Shown: positions 8,701 to 15,868 of the stretch, in pieces
Layout: each line of letters begins with the position of its first letter
How positions within the stretch are numbered: the stretch's first letter is position 1
From: JADJNW01 sp964517175
GTDB lineage: Bacteria; Bacteroidota; Bacteroidia; Chitinophagales; Saprospiraceae
NCBI GenBank assembly: GCA_964517175.1
Contig: CAZFBU010000046.1
Span: 1 to 26,573 of the forward strand
Length of the DNA stretch: 26,573 bases
Direction: 5' to 3'
Program-made: the position numbers and the translations under genes
The notes under the pieces: generated by a model
Database searches by the model: none
What the model saw: the letters and a program-made list of their open reading frames with translations, nothing else
What the model was told of the DNA's origin: nothing

Positions 8701-8899
8701 CCTGCGCAATCGCACCGATCAGCACGATCCGCGCGTGACCGGGGGTACGAAAGTGCGCGTTCAGGATTTAATGGAGGAATGGAAAGAGCACCAGTCCACT
8801 ATGACGGAAATCGTGGAAGGTGACGTAGAAAAGTTCAACAAGATGTATCGGGAAAAAGCGCTGCCGGCAATCAGCATTCCGAAAGTAGCCAAACCGTAA
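5726..8899 (+). CDS. Exported BNR/Asp-box propeller protein, VPS10/sortilin-like (often annotated glycosyl hydrolase)
   Basis: 1057 residues. The ATG at 5726 gives a clean signal peptide (MKLKFANTWSIVLIALTLFF, cleavage near AFA-QQ); an upstream reading from 5606 only adds a non-signal leader. The body carries about eleven Asp-box-like motifs (S/T-x-D-x-G-x-T/S-W), including TENGGESW, SVDAGKTW, STDGGKTW, STDMGETW, SDNGGETW, TEDGGLSW, TRDEGKNW and TKDWGKSW, spread over about residues 80-690. They mark a large multi-blade beta-propeller, as in sialidase/sortilin-type folds. After the propeller come a beta-rich domain with GVNRFVWDLRRE and, from about residue 900, a helical, probably coiled-coil region. 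Homologues are common in Bacteroidota and are usually called glycosyl hydrolase, but I see no proven catalytic site, so binding or scaffolding is equally possible. Likely periplasmic or cell-surface; there is no Por-type sorting tail at the C-terminus. Confidence 0.85.
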   Translation: MKLKFANTWSIVLIALTLFFSPAFAQQDDAKSPPDKLSEQFHGMKWRNIGPFRGGRSVAATGVVGNPNLYYMGSTGGGVWKTENGGESWTNISDGYFKTGSVGAIAVSEFDPNVIYVGMGEHAVRGVMTSPGDGVYKSVDAGKTWTHIGLPESRHIARIQIHPKNPDIVFVAVQGPVHGKSKERGVYKSTDGGKTWQNVLFVNENTGASEVSMDMNNPRILYASTWDHIRLPWKAVSGGEGSALYKSTDMGETWTKMTDGLPAEMGKTAVAVSRANPNVVYANIEAENTKGGVYRSDNGGETWRQVGSDRRTITRAWYYIEIFPDPTDPETVYVLNAGMMKSTDGGRTYSQISVGHGDTHNLWINPDDNQNMILSDDGGSEITYNGGQNWSTLNNQPTAQFYRVITDNQFPYNVYAGQQDNSSVKIASRSFGGGITESNWESSAGCESAFLAFDPNNPELVYGGCYQGYIEVINHTTKETKDIMAYPRIGLGTDPVAQKYRFNWNAPIVAQPQNPSVIYHAGNKVLRTEDGGLSWTEISPDLTRNEQEKQGQGGGPYTSEGAGGEIYNTISYLIASPHQAGVLWAGSDDGLVHLTRDEGKNWTNVTPPGIGEALINAIEVSPHNPAAAYVVATKYKFDDPTPMIYYTKDWGKSWTKITNGIDAKSFARVVREDLEKPGLLYAGTERGLYISFNNGQLWQPFQLNLPTAPIADLTIRNNDLVAATIGRAFWILDDLGPIQQSMGKLGNEVVAFAPKETFLVSGGGGWGRGSRAVGENPPNGVMFYYYLPKDMTEAELTMQIIDKNDNIVRTYSNMKDKNFKSWTGGPSADPTFDAKKGVNRFVWDLRRETSPGVEGVFVTGSYAGSRIGPSDFKIRFITPEKTVEQPAPVLKDPRLTHITQADYDAQQQVLAQIDRSVAEIHTAVSEMRDVKKQISTLSASLNDMDGADELVTLSNEIIKKITAWEEELIQPKQKIFQDVINFPNKLSAELMNLRNRTDQHDPRVTGGTKVRVQDLMEEWKEHQSTMTEIVEGDVEKFNKMYREKALPAISIPKVAKP

Positions 8900-8910
8900 T
8901 TTGTTGAAAA

Positions 8911-9010
8911 NNNNNNNNNNNNNNNNNNNNNNNNNNNNNNNNNNNNNNNNNNNNNNNNNNNNNNNNNNNNNNNNNNNNNNNNNNNNNNNNNNNNNNNNNN
9001 NNNNNNNNNN
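8911..9010. other. Assembly gap of exactly 100 N
   Basis: The run of 100 Ns is the usual scaffold placeholder for a gap of unknown size. It removes the C-terminus of the glycosyltransferase on the minus strand. The linkage of the left (1-8910) and right (9011-26573) contigs rests on scaffolding alone and cannot be confirmed here. Confidence 0.98.
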
Positions 9011-10111
9011 CACCGCAATGTAGAGCGTGTGCAAAATTTGCGCCGGAAAGAAACTGCGCAGCAGGTCCGGCCGATTAAAAAAGCGGCAAGCCGTTTGCAG
9101 CAACTGAAAGTCGAAAAAGTTTTTGATGGCAAATTGCAATATAAAAAGCCAGAACATCGCCACGCCAACAAAAGGCATAAGCAGGAAACTCAACAGGATG
9201 TTGCTACAGAAAAAAAATACCAGCGCCAGCACCAGCGTAATTTGCCATTCGCGATAAGCGCCGGATTTGGTAGCCCAACGGAGGCGCTGCTGCAGAAAAG
9301 CGCGCCAGGTCGGCTTTGCCTCGGTGAAGACCGTTGCACCCGGATGCTTCAGAAAATGAACGCCATCGGGATAGCGGTTTGCCACTTTCTGCGCAAAAAA
9401 CATATCATCGCCCGAAGCCAGGTGATCGTTGCCGTCGAAGCCTGCCAATTCGGCAAAAACCGATTTCGGATACGCCAGATTTGCGCCATTGCTCAGCCGC
9501 ATGGTGCGCCCGTGAATGCCTGCGCCGGTGAGCACCATGGTGCCGGCGTAGTCGAGCGACTGAAAGCGCTCGAGCAGGTTGCGCTCGCGATGAAAATTGA
9601 CCGGCGCGGCGATCAGTTTTGCCTGCTTTTCCTGGTAAAGTGAAGCGATAAGTTGGAGCCAGTTGAGTTGCGCGGTGCAATCCGCATCGGTCGTAACGAT
9701 GAGTTCATTTTTTGCCTCTGCAACTCCAATGGCAATTGCTTTCTTTTTGTAGGAGTTGAGCGGTTTATCCGGGACAAAATCTGCTAGTTTTAACAATCGA
9801 ATGTTGGAGAAATCTGCTTGCAAATTTGCGACAAGCGCCGCCGTATCGTCCGTAGAATGATCGTCAATGACCACAATTTCCAGTAAAATTTGTGGATAAT
9901 TTTGTTGCAAAACAGAATGCAAACAAAGCGTGATATTGCGGGCTTCATTTCTTGCGGGAATGACCACCGAAATGCTGGTAGTCGGAAGAAAATCCTGCGG
10001 CACATTCCAAATGGGCAGTTCACGCCAGCTTTGCAGTGCTCTGGTGATGATGTAAGCATAGCTGAGCGCCAAAAAAAAGGAGAGCGCGGTATAAATCCAG
10101 AAAATGCTCAA
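9011..10111 (-). CDS. Membrane-bound family 2 glycosyltransferase (partial, 3' end in gap)
   Basis: Transfers a sugar from a nucleotide-sugar to a glycan or lipid acceptor on the inner face of the membrane; the acceptor is unknown. 367 residues remain. An N-terminal membrane helix (about 3-25) is followed by a GT-A domain with VVIPARNEARN (49-59), VIDDHSTDDT (81-90), the metal-binding TDAD (141-144), GDD (234-236) and QRLRW (275-279). The last is the QxxRW motif of processive GT2 enzymes. Two or more membrane helices follow (from about 293) before the gap. The start is a TTG at 10111: there is no in-frame ATG between it and the upstream TAA at 10135-10137, and the TTG sits right before the hydrophobic helix. 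It follows the small membrane gene by 23 bp, suggesting co-transcription. Any coding downstream of the gap in this frame is artefact. Confidence 0.87.
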
Positions 10112-10134
10112 TGTTCCGTTGTCAATGAAGTAAT

Positions 10135-10617
10135 TTATTCAAAAAACTGGTCGTAGCGATCCTCTCTTTTCTCCTTGCGTTCGGGGTCTCTTTTTTCCAT
10201 GCGGGGCAGTTCCAGCGTTTCGTCCGAGAGGTCTTCAAACTCGATATATTCCCCCTCGCGCGTGTGCTGTTGCATTTGTTCTGCCTGTTTGATGCGGCGT
10301 TTGAGCAGCGCTTTTCCCAGCAGGAAAATGCCAACAAACGGATAGAACAGCGCCGACAACGCGATGGCGCCAATGCCCACCAGAGTGTTGCGCCTGGTCA
10401 GTGAAATCAACCATTTTACGTAGCCGACGATCACTTTGTAATCAATGATGGCGGCAGCAATCAGAATAAGCGGCGCAATAAAGTACAAAATGCGTATAAT
10501 GAAACGGGCGACGAAAAAAAGCGCCAGGAGCGCCAGCACCATCACGACGATGCCGACAATGGAATTGAACGGATTTTTATTGTTATCGAAACGGTATTCC
10601 CGATGTTGCATAATCAT
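10135..10617 (-). CDS. Small membrane protein with charged C-terminal tail, unknown function
   Basis: 160 residues from the ATG at 10617 (a second ATG at 10611 is equally possible; a longer form from 10656 is less likely). After a polar N-terminus (QHREYRFDNNKNP) there are two closely packed hydrophobic stretches at about 22-60, then another pair at about 80-110. The C-terminal 50 residues are strongly charged (EFEDLSDETLELPRMEKRDPERKEKREDRYDQFFE region). I recognise no family. The stop lies 23 bp ahead of the glycosyltransferase start, so the two are probably one transcript, and the protein might assist or anchor the glycosyltransferase. That link is inference from spacing only. Confidence 0.75.
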   Translation of the reverse strand: MIMQHREYRFDNNKNPFNSIVGIVVMVLALLALFFVARFIIRILYFIAPLILIAAAIIDYKVIVGYVKWLISLTRRNTLVGIGAIALSALFYPFVGIFLLGKALLKRRIKQAEQMQQHTREGEYIEFEDLSDETLELPRMEKRDPERKEKREDRYDQFFE

Positions 10618-10789
10618 ATAGTTTTCGATGGATAGAACGCCTTTATACGGTGGCAAATTCTATCGGTGGATGTTTTTACATTCAACTGCTTAAAATACTC
10701 AAAAGTTGTAAAATCGCCAAAACCTTAGACAAAAGCCGCAAAAATAACCACGAGCAGACGTTAATATGTCGTTAACACATTTTACCCCA

Positions 10790-10820
10790 TTGTTTTTCCA
10801 GAATAATCGGGTTATTTTTG
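10790..10820 (+). promoter_or_regulatory. Bacteroidota-type promoter for the TlpA-like gene
   Basis: A TTG at 10790-10792 (-33 element) and TATTTTTG at 10813-10820 (-7 element TAnnTTTG, full match) are separated by 20 bp, the expected spacing. Transcription should start near 10827, giving a leader of about 12 nt before the ATG at 10839. This is the best promoter match in the window. Confidence 0.6.
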
Positions 10821-10838
10821 GCATAAAATTCCTGGAAT

Positions 10839-12209
10839 ATGAAAATTTTCACGTGGTGCTTGATCTGGCTGCTGAGTGCGGCGCAAGGGTTTGCACAAGA
10901 ACAAAAAAACGTAACCTTAACCTGCGAGATGACCGCCTGTGCCCAAGCGCCGGGGCTTTACCGCTTCAACGGGGCGCAGTTTGTAAAGCTTCAGATTGGC
11001 GAAGCGACGGATGAACAAACTTATACATTCAGCGTGCCTCGCAACGATTTTCCGCAATTTTACTACATGGGCGACGGACGAAACATGCAGTATGTCCTGC
11101 TGGGTACCGAACCGGAAGTAAAGCTGCAGGGTACCTGCTCCGATTTTAAAAACCTTACTATTCTGGATTCTCCGGTCAATCAGGGGTACAACGACGTCAA
11201 AGCGCAGCTTACGGCATTCAAAGTCGAAACGAATAACCTGATGCGCAAAGTTCGTTTCTTCGAGCAGCGGGCCGAGGGAGAAGAAGAACTGGCACAGCAT
11301 CTGGAGGCGCTGCGAACCATTGATGCGGCTAAAGTTGCGTTGCTCGATTCACTCAATACGCACGCTCCTTTTCTCGGCAAGATTGCAGCAATGGATACGT
11401 ATTTGTCTTACGAACTGGCAGAGAACAAGGACAAGTACTTGAATGAGGTGGATTATTTCGCCCGGGAGTTTTACCAATTTGTCGATTTTCAGAATGAAGC
11501 CTACGACAACTCGCCCTGGGTGTATGAGTCTTTCCGCAACTTTGCCAATACCCTGGCCAGCGTAGGGCTGACGCATACGGCATTCGCCCGGTACATGGAC
11601 AGAACCCTGAATCGGATCCCCCGGGGATCCGGCGCCCATCTGATGGCGCTCAGTGGTGTGGTGACGATGCTGCGGCAAAAAAATCACGGTAGTTATGCTT
11701 ATTACGCCGAGCAGTTTATTCAGGAATATCGGGACGAATTGCCCGAGGCAACATTTGAATTGCACGCACACGTACAGAGCGTAAAAGACCTGCAAATAGG
11801 CGGTGAAGCACCGGATTTCACACAACAAACACCAGAAGGTGAAAGTTTGAGCCTCAGCGACTTGCGTGGAAAAGTAGTCTTGCTCGACTTCTGGGCAAGC
11901 TGGTGCGGCCCCTGCCGCCGCGAAAACCCCAACGTGGTGAAAGTTTACGAAAAATATAAAGACAAAGGCTTCGAAATTCTGGGTATCAGCCTCGACCGCG
12001 ACCGCGACCGCTGGCTACAGGCGATCAAGCAGGATGGACTGACCTGGAAGCACGTGAGCGACCTGAAATACTGGAGCAACGCCGTGGCAAAGCAGTACAA
12101 TGTGCGCGCTATTCCGCATACTATTTTGGTCGATGCCGAAGGTAAAATCATTGCCCGCAACCTTCGGGGCGCGCAATTGGAGCAGGCCCTGGCGGAGATG
12201 TTTGAATAG
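10839..12209 (+). CDS. Exported TlpA-family thiol-disulfide oxidoreductase
   Basis: 456 residues. The N-terminal 20 residues are a Sec signal ending GFAQ. Residues about 25-310 form a large family-specific region: a beta-rich part that resembles the DUF4369-type N-terminus of Bacteroidota TlpA proteins, then a helical part. Residues about 318-456 are an AhpC/TlpA thioredoxin domain with APDFTQQTPEG, the redox centre WCGPC at 355-359, and the cis-proline loop RAIPHTILVD (P426). It should act in the periplasm in thiol reduction, for example of apocytochromes or other exported proteins; the partner is unknown. Three in-frame copies of GACCGC (11994-12011) encode the DRDRDR run. A compact 19-bp palindrome lies in the coding region at 11613-11631. 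A good promoter lies just upstream. Confidence 0.93.
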   Translation: MKIFTWCLIWLLSAAQGFAQEQKNVTLTCEMTACAQAPGLYRFNGAQFVKLQIGEATDEQTYTFSVPRNDFPQFYYMGDGRNMQYVLLGTEPEVKLQGTCSDFKNLTILDSPVNQGYNDVKAQLTAFKVETNNLMRKVRFFEQRAEGEEELAQHLEALRTIDAAKVALLDSLNTHAPFLGKIAAMDTYLSYELAENKDKYLNEVDYFAREFYQFVDFQNEAYDNSPWVYESFRNFANTLASVGLTHTAFARYMDRTLNRIPRGSGAHLMALSGVVTMLRQKNHGSYAYYAEQFIQEYRDELPEATFELHAHVQSVKDLQIGGEAPDFTQQTPEGESLSLSDLRGKVVLLDFWASWCGPCRRENPNVVKVYEKYKDKGFEILGISLDRDRDRWLQAIKQDGLTWKHVSDLKYWSNAVAKQYNVRAIPHTILVDAEGKIIARNLRGAQLEQALAEMFE

Positions 12210-12269
12210 CTGTAACTTGCCTGAGACATAAACACAGCGTACGTTGATTTCGACGTGGTCTTTCATTTT

Positions 12270-12587
12270 TCAATACTGCTGCGGCTTGTACGGACGGGCA
12301 TTGTAGTCGTTCAAAACCTGCATTTTCAGCTCGCGGATGGCCATCGCTTTGTCATAACTGTCTGACTCGATACCGGTATCCAGATAGTGCGTGAGCGCCC
12401 GGTGGCAAAGGGAGCAGCGCCCCTCCAGCGAGACATCGCCGATGTGATTGAGCCAATACGCCTCTGCCTGCATCCGGCGCATGGCGCGGCAGTTAGGGCA
12501 GAAAGTTTCCACCTCCCCCGATTTCTTCTCGCCAAGAATCACTTCCAAATCTTCTTTTGTTATTTCAATTTCGAGTCGCAAATCCAC
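12270..12587 (-). CDS. Small zinc-ribbon protein, unknown function
   Basis: 105 residues, starting from a GTG at 12587 since no in-frame ATG is available nearby. Two CxxC knuckles, C30-P-N-C33 and C58-S-L-C61, are separated by 24 residues and followed by H62; together they should bind one zinc ion. No signal peptide, so it is likely cytoplasmic. The C-terminal part is helical and ends NARPYKPQQY. I recognise no named family. Its start is 72 bp from the divergent start of the beta-helix/PA14 gene, and its end faces the TlpA-like gene across 60 bp. It could be a small regulator or RNA/protein adaptor, but that would be a guess. Confidence 0.72.
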   Translation of the reverse strand: MDLRLEIEITKEDLEVILGEKKSGEVETFCPNCRAMRRMQAEAYWLNHIGDVSLEGRCSLCHRALTHYLDTGIESDSYDKAMAIRELKMQVLNDYNARPYKPQQY

Positions 12588-12609
12588 GGCTTTTTCAATT
12601 TTTTTGGAC

Positions 12610-12617
12610 TATCTTTA
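12610..12617 (+). promoter_or_regulatory. Candidate -7 promoter box for the beta-helix/PA14 gene
   Basis: TATCTTTA matches TAnnTTTG at all but the last fixed base and lies 42 bp before the ATG at 12660. No well-placed -33 TTG is visible. Confidence 0.3.
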
Positions 12618-12659
12618 AATCAGCACATTTCAATTTTTACAAAACAAAATCGCCGCAAT

Positions 12660-14906
12660 ATGTTTAAAAAATGGTTGCCATTTCTCGTTGGTTTTACACT
12701 GATTTTGCCTTTGGCGCAAAGCCAGACAACACTGCAACAAGGCATGATGATCACTACTTCTGCGACGATTCAGCCTGGCGAATATCAGTTGTACTCCAGC
12801 GATCTTGAGTCGCCCGTCATCACCATTTCCGGCGAAAATATCACGATTGATTTCAACAACGCCACGCTCAACGGCAGGCAAGCCGGGCAAATGCCGGATG
12901 AATTTGCTGGGCTGGGCATTCTGGTGAAAAACGGCAAAAATATTACGATCAAAAACCTGAACGCGCGGGGCTTTAAAATTGCATTACTCGCTGAAAATGT
13001 GGAAGATATGCAGATTATCAACAGCGATTTCAGCTACAATTACCGCATGCGCCTGTACAGCATCCGCGAGCGGGAAAATTTTCAGGACTGGCTGAGCTAT
13101 CACAATAACGAATCGGACGAGTGGTTCCGTTACGGCGCGGGCGTTTATCTGAAAAACTGCGACCGGGCATTGGTGAAAAATGTGCACATCACCCAGAATC
13201 AAAATGCGCTGCTGATGACCAACTGCAACGATGGCTTGTTTTACAATAATACTTTCCGCTTCAATTCGGGCCTGGGCATCGGTATGTACCGCTCCAGCCG
13301 CAACCGAATTATGCATAATGATCTGAATTTCAACATTCGCGGGCACAGCGAGGGCTTTTACAATCGCGGGCAGGACTCGGCGGGCATACTTGTCTATGAG
13401 CAGAGCAACGACAATATTTTCGCCTACAATACTGCCACGCATTCCGGCGATGGCTTTTTCCTCTGGGCAGGCAACGAGACCATGGACAGCGGCGAGGGCG
13501 GCTGCAATGGCAATTTTTTGTACAAAAACGATTTTTCCTACGCACCAACCAACGGCATCGAGGTCACTTTCAGCAGCAACATCATCGTCAGCAATCGGCT
13601 GGTAGGCTGTCGCTATGGCATTTGGGGCGGCTACAGTTGGAAAACCTGGATGTTCAATAATTTTATCAAAGACAACGACTACGGCATTGCGGTGGAGCAC
13701 GGACAGGAGAATGTCATCCGTGATAACGTGTTCATTCACAATAACATCGGCGTTCAGCTTTGGCAGCGCCCTATGCAACCGGTGGGCTGGGGCTACGCCG
13801 AAAAGCGCGACGTGACGAGCCGCGATTACGACATCGGGCGCAATATTTTTCACCAAAATACCGTGCCGCTGGAAATTTCCGGCAGTAAAAAAATTGCGAT
13901 CAATGACGACAATGCTTTCCATGCGTTTGAAAAATTGCTGGTCGCCAAATCGCCAAACGAAGCGGTCACTTTCGTGAAAAACGACATTTACCAGGGTAAT
14001 GACTGGCAGGATGCAGAGATATTCCGTGCATTTAATCGAACGCAAGTGGCAACGAATTTTGATCAGAACGACGTTCCCTCCGATGTTCCCGAAATGCTTG
14101 CTAATATCAACGTGGAACTGCCCGAGCCTCTACGCGACGGCAACGCCGTCTGGTCGCGCCCGGATCGCCGCATCGGCAGGCAGCACATGCGCATCAACGA
14201 GTGGGGACCGTACAATTACGAATATCCGGAACTCTGGCTGGAAAGCATCGAGGATGATCGCTACACCTTCGCGCTGCTGGGTCCGGCGGGCGATTGGCGG
14301 GTGAAAACGGTGCAAGGGCTGGAGCTGGATTTGAAAATCGAAGATGGAAAAGTTTTCGGCAAACGTGTAAAAGGCGAAGATTTGATTCAACTGGACATGA
14401 CCTATACCGGTCCGCTTTTTACCAATCAATTGGGTGAAATTATTCCCGCAGGCGAAGCAATAAATGTGCGTTTCTCGCGCTATGAAAAAGAATTCGATTG
14501 GAAAGTAAAGTGGTACGCTTACGATGAAGCGACCGATCCGGTGAGCAATTACAAGGCTTTCAAGCATTTGCAACAGCAAAAACCGCTGCACCGCGAAAAG
14601 TCAAAGGGCTTGAAGTACGTCTGGTGGCGCGCTCCCCACGAGGATGTACCGGCGGATAAATTTGCGACTTTCGCGGAGACCAAAATCAACATACCGGAAG
14701 GCAAGTACCGCATTATTCTGACCAGTGATGATGGTGTGAAACTCTTTTTGGATGGAAAATTGCTCGTCGATCGCTGGGATGTGCATGAATCCATTGTTGA
14801 CGACATTGAGGTAGAACTGAACGGTAAGCACAAGTTTAAAATCGAGCATTTTGACGCGAGCGGACTGGCCAATCTGGATTTCCGAATGGAGCCGGTGATC
14901 GAATAG
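12660..14906 (+). CDS. Exported right-handed beta-helix (NosD/pectate-lyase-like) protein with C-terminal PA14 domain
   Basis: 748 residues from the ATG at 12660; an apparent extension back to 12387 runs antisense through the zinc-ribbon gene and is rejected. Residues 1-22 are a Sec signal (MFKKWLPFLVGFTLILPLAQ). Residues about 50-480 show parallel beta-helix coils: repeated N/D-rich turns such as NITIDFNNATLNG, NITIKNLNARGF, NALLMTNCNDGLFYNNTF, SNDNIFAYNTATHSGDGFF and NVIRDNVFIHNNIGV. This is the NosD/periplasmic-copper or polysaccharide-lyase-like fold. A linker region (about 500-640) follows. Residues about 649-748 read as a PA14 domain (KYVWWRAP, KINIPEGKYRIILTSDDGVK, LFLDGKLLVDRW), a carbohydrate-binding module in many surface proteins. 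A role in recognising or cutting a polysaccharide is plausible, but no catalytic site is evident. It stands alone, followed by a probable terminator. Confidence 0.87.
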   Translation: MFKKWLPFLVGFTLILPLAQSQTTLQQGMMITTSATIQPGEYQLYSSDLESPVITISGENITIDFNNATLNGRQAGQMPDEFAGLGILVKNGKNITIKNLNARGFKIALLAENVEDMQIINSDFSYNYRMRLYSIRERENFQDWLSYHNNESDEWFRYGAGVYLKNCDRALVKNVHITQNQNALLMTNCNDGLFYNNTFRFNSGLGIGMYRSSRNRIMHNDLNFNIRGHSEGFYNRGQDSAGILVYEQSNDNIFAYNTATHSGDGFFLWAGNETMDSGEGGCNGNFLYKNDFSYAPTNGIEVTFSSNIIVSNRLVGCRYGIWGGYSWKTWMFNNFIKDNDYGIAVEHGQENVIRDNVFIHNNIGVQLWQRPMQPVGWGYAEKRDVTSRDYDIGRNIFHQNTVPLEISGSKKIAINDDNAFHAFEKLLVAKSPNEAVTFVKNDIYQGNDWQDAEIFRAFNRTQVATNFDQNDVPSDVPEMLANINVELPEPLRDGNAVWSRPDRRIGRQHMRINEWGPYNYEYPELWLESIEDDRYTFALLGPAGDWRVKTVQGLELDLKIEDGKVFGKRVKGEDLIQLDMTYTGPLFTNQLGEIIPAGEAINVRFSRYEKEFDWKVKWYAYDEATDPVSNYKAFKHLQQQKPLHREKSKGLKYVWWRAPHEDVPADKFATFAETKINIPEGKYRIILTSDDGVKLFLDGKLLVDRWDVHESIVDDIEVELNGKHKFKIEHFDASGLANLDFRMEPVIE

Positions 14907-14907
14907 C

Positions 14908-14951
14908 GCCCGGTGCGCGTGTCCGAAAATCAGCTCCGGGCTGAACTTTTT
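14908..14951 (+). terminator. Probable intrinsic terminator after the beta-helix/PA14 gene
   Basis: GCCCGG (14908-14913) pairs with CCGGGC (14936-14941) around a 22-nt loop, and a CTTTTT run follows at 14946-14951. It begins 2 bp after the stop. The loop is long, so the call is moderate. Confidence 0.38.
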
Positions 14952-14984
14952 GCACCCAAAGCCATTCCAATATATTGAACAACT

Positions 14985-14992
14985 TATCTTTA
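14985..14992 (+). promoter_or_regulatory. Candidate -7 box for the hydrolase-DUF427-egtB-egtD cluster
   Basis: TATCTTTA lies 14 bp before the ATG at 15007. It would give a leader of only about 8 nt for that start and would place the upstream ATG at 14995 at or before the transcription start. No proper -33 TTG is visible. Confidence 0.28.
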
Positions 14993-15006
14993 ACATGGCT
15001 ATCATC

Positions 15007-15864
15007 ATGCGCATCGCTGGCATTCTGGTCTCTTTATTTCTGGTCGCCTCGCTGACGTTCACCGGTTGCATGACGTTTCGGGAGACGGACATCAGCACGA
15101 CCGCGTATTTTGATAAAAAAGACCGGGAGGTCAGTATTCACTATCTCTCGCTCGAAGATCGTGCGGTGCGGTTCATCGAGACAAACGCCAGCCCGAAAGC
15201 GGAGCTGCCGCTAGTCGTTTTTGTGCATGGCGCGCCGGGTTCGTCGAAAGATTTTCAGAAATACCTGACCGATAGCTTGTTGCGCACGAAAGCGCACATG
15301 GTACTGCTCGACCGCCCGGGCTACGGCTATTCCGGTTATGGCATCGCCGAGCCATCCATTGCCAGGCAGGCAGCGGCAGTCAAAGCCATTCTGAATTATT
15401 ACAACACGCAAGATGCCATTCTCGTTGGGCACTCCTACGGCGGGTCAATTGTGGGCAAAGTAGCCATGGATGCACCGGAAAAGTTGAGCGCGATTATGCT
15501 GCTGGCGCCGGTGATCGACCCGGATTCGGAGCGCATTTTTTGGTATGCAAATTTTGCCCGATGGCGCGCCACACGCTGGCTACTGTCGAAAGCGCTACGC
15601 GTAGCTGGTGCCGAAAAGTTTGCTCATCCGGATGAACTGCGTAAAATCGAGGATGATTGGGATGAAATCAATATTCCGGTGGTGCACATTCACGGCAAAA
15701 AAGATAAGCATCTGGCGCCTTACGGCAATGTGGAATTTAGTCGAAATCGTATCAGCACGGACATTTTGAACTTAATTGTACTGGAAAAGGCCGGACATCT
15801 AATCCCCTGGACGGATTATGATGTTGTAAAAAGTGAATTAGTTAAACTTTTAAAAAAACATTGA
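15007..15864 (+). CDS. Lipoprotein alpha/beta hydrolase
   Basis: 285 residues from the ATG at 15007. This start gives a lipoprotein signal (MRIAGILVSLFLVASLTFTG followed by C21) with FTGC as the lipobox; ATGs at 14950 and 14995 add a leader in front of it. The mature domain has the alpha/beta-hydrolase fold: oxyanion region HGAPGSS (74-80), DRPGYGYSG (102-110), nucleophile elbow GHSYGG with S143, acid D233 (HGKKDK) and H264 (KAGHLIPW). It is probably an esterase or similar hydrolase anchored in the periplasm or outer membrane; the substrate is unknown. It is the first of four tightly spaced genes with DUF427, egtB and egtD. Because it is exported it is unlikely to be a step of cytoplasmic ergothioneine synthesis. 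Confidence 0.88.
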   Translation: MRIAGILVSLFLVASLTFTGCMTFRETDISTTAYFDKKDREVSIHYLSLEDRAVRFIETNASPKAELPLVVFVHGAPGSSKDFQKYLTDSLLRTKAHMVLLDRPGYGYSGYGIAEPSIARQAAAVKAILNYYNTQDAILVGHSYGGSIVGKVAMDAPEKLSAIMLLAPVIDPDSERIFWYANFARWRATRWLLSKALRVAGAEKFAHPDELRKIEDDWDEINIPVVHIHGKKDKHLAPYGNVEFSRNRISTDILNLIVLEKAGHLIPWTDYDVVKSELVKLLKKH

Positions 15865-15868
15865 TACC

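Noticed and set aside
7796..8725. 309-codon minus-strand open frame opposite the BNR protein
   Set aside because: Shadow of a well-supported coding region; no start context or recognisable domain.
8768..9010. Apparent continuation of the glycosyltransferase frame through the Ns into 8768
   Set aside because: The frame crosses 100 unknown bases and then runs antisense to the end of the BNR gene; the continuation is an artefact of translating Ns.
11994..12011. Three GACCGC repeats in the TlpA-like gene as a contingency repeat
   Set aside because: The unit is 6 bp, so changes stay in frame, there are only three copies, and DR-rich sequence at this point is plausible for the family.
12210..12269. 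ACGTTGA/TCGACGT dyad between the TlpA-like and zinc-ribbon genes as terminator
   Set aside because: Short stem with a mismatch, tiny loop and no U-run; recorded only as a weak dyad.
12387..12659. N-terminal extension of the beta-helix protein back to 12387
   Set aside because: It is antisense to the zinc-ribbon gene and would place 91 residues ahead of a clear signal peptide.
12984..14045. 353-codon minus-strand open frame opposite the beta-helix gene
   Set aside because: Antisense to a gene with a signal peptide, beta-helix repeats and a PA14 domain; the translated sequence is low-information Ile/Val/Ala/His and matches no fold I know.
14950..15006. Earlier starts of the lipoprotein hydrolase
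   Set aside because: ATGs at 14950 and 14995 add polar residues ahead of the lipoprotein signal; the ATG at 15007 gives the canonical signal and C21.
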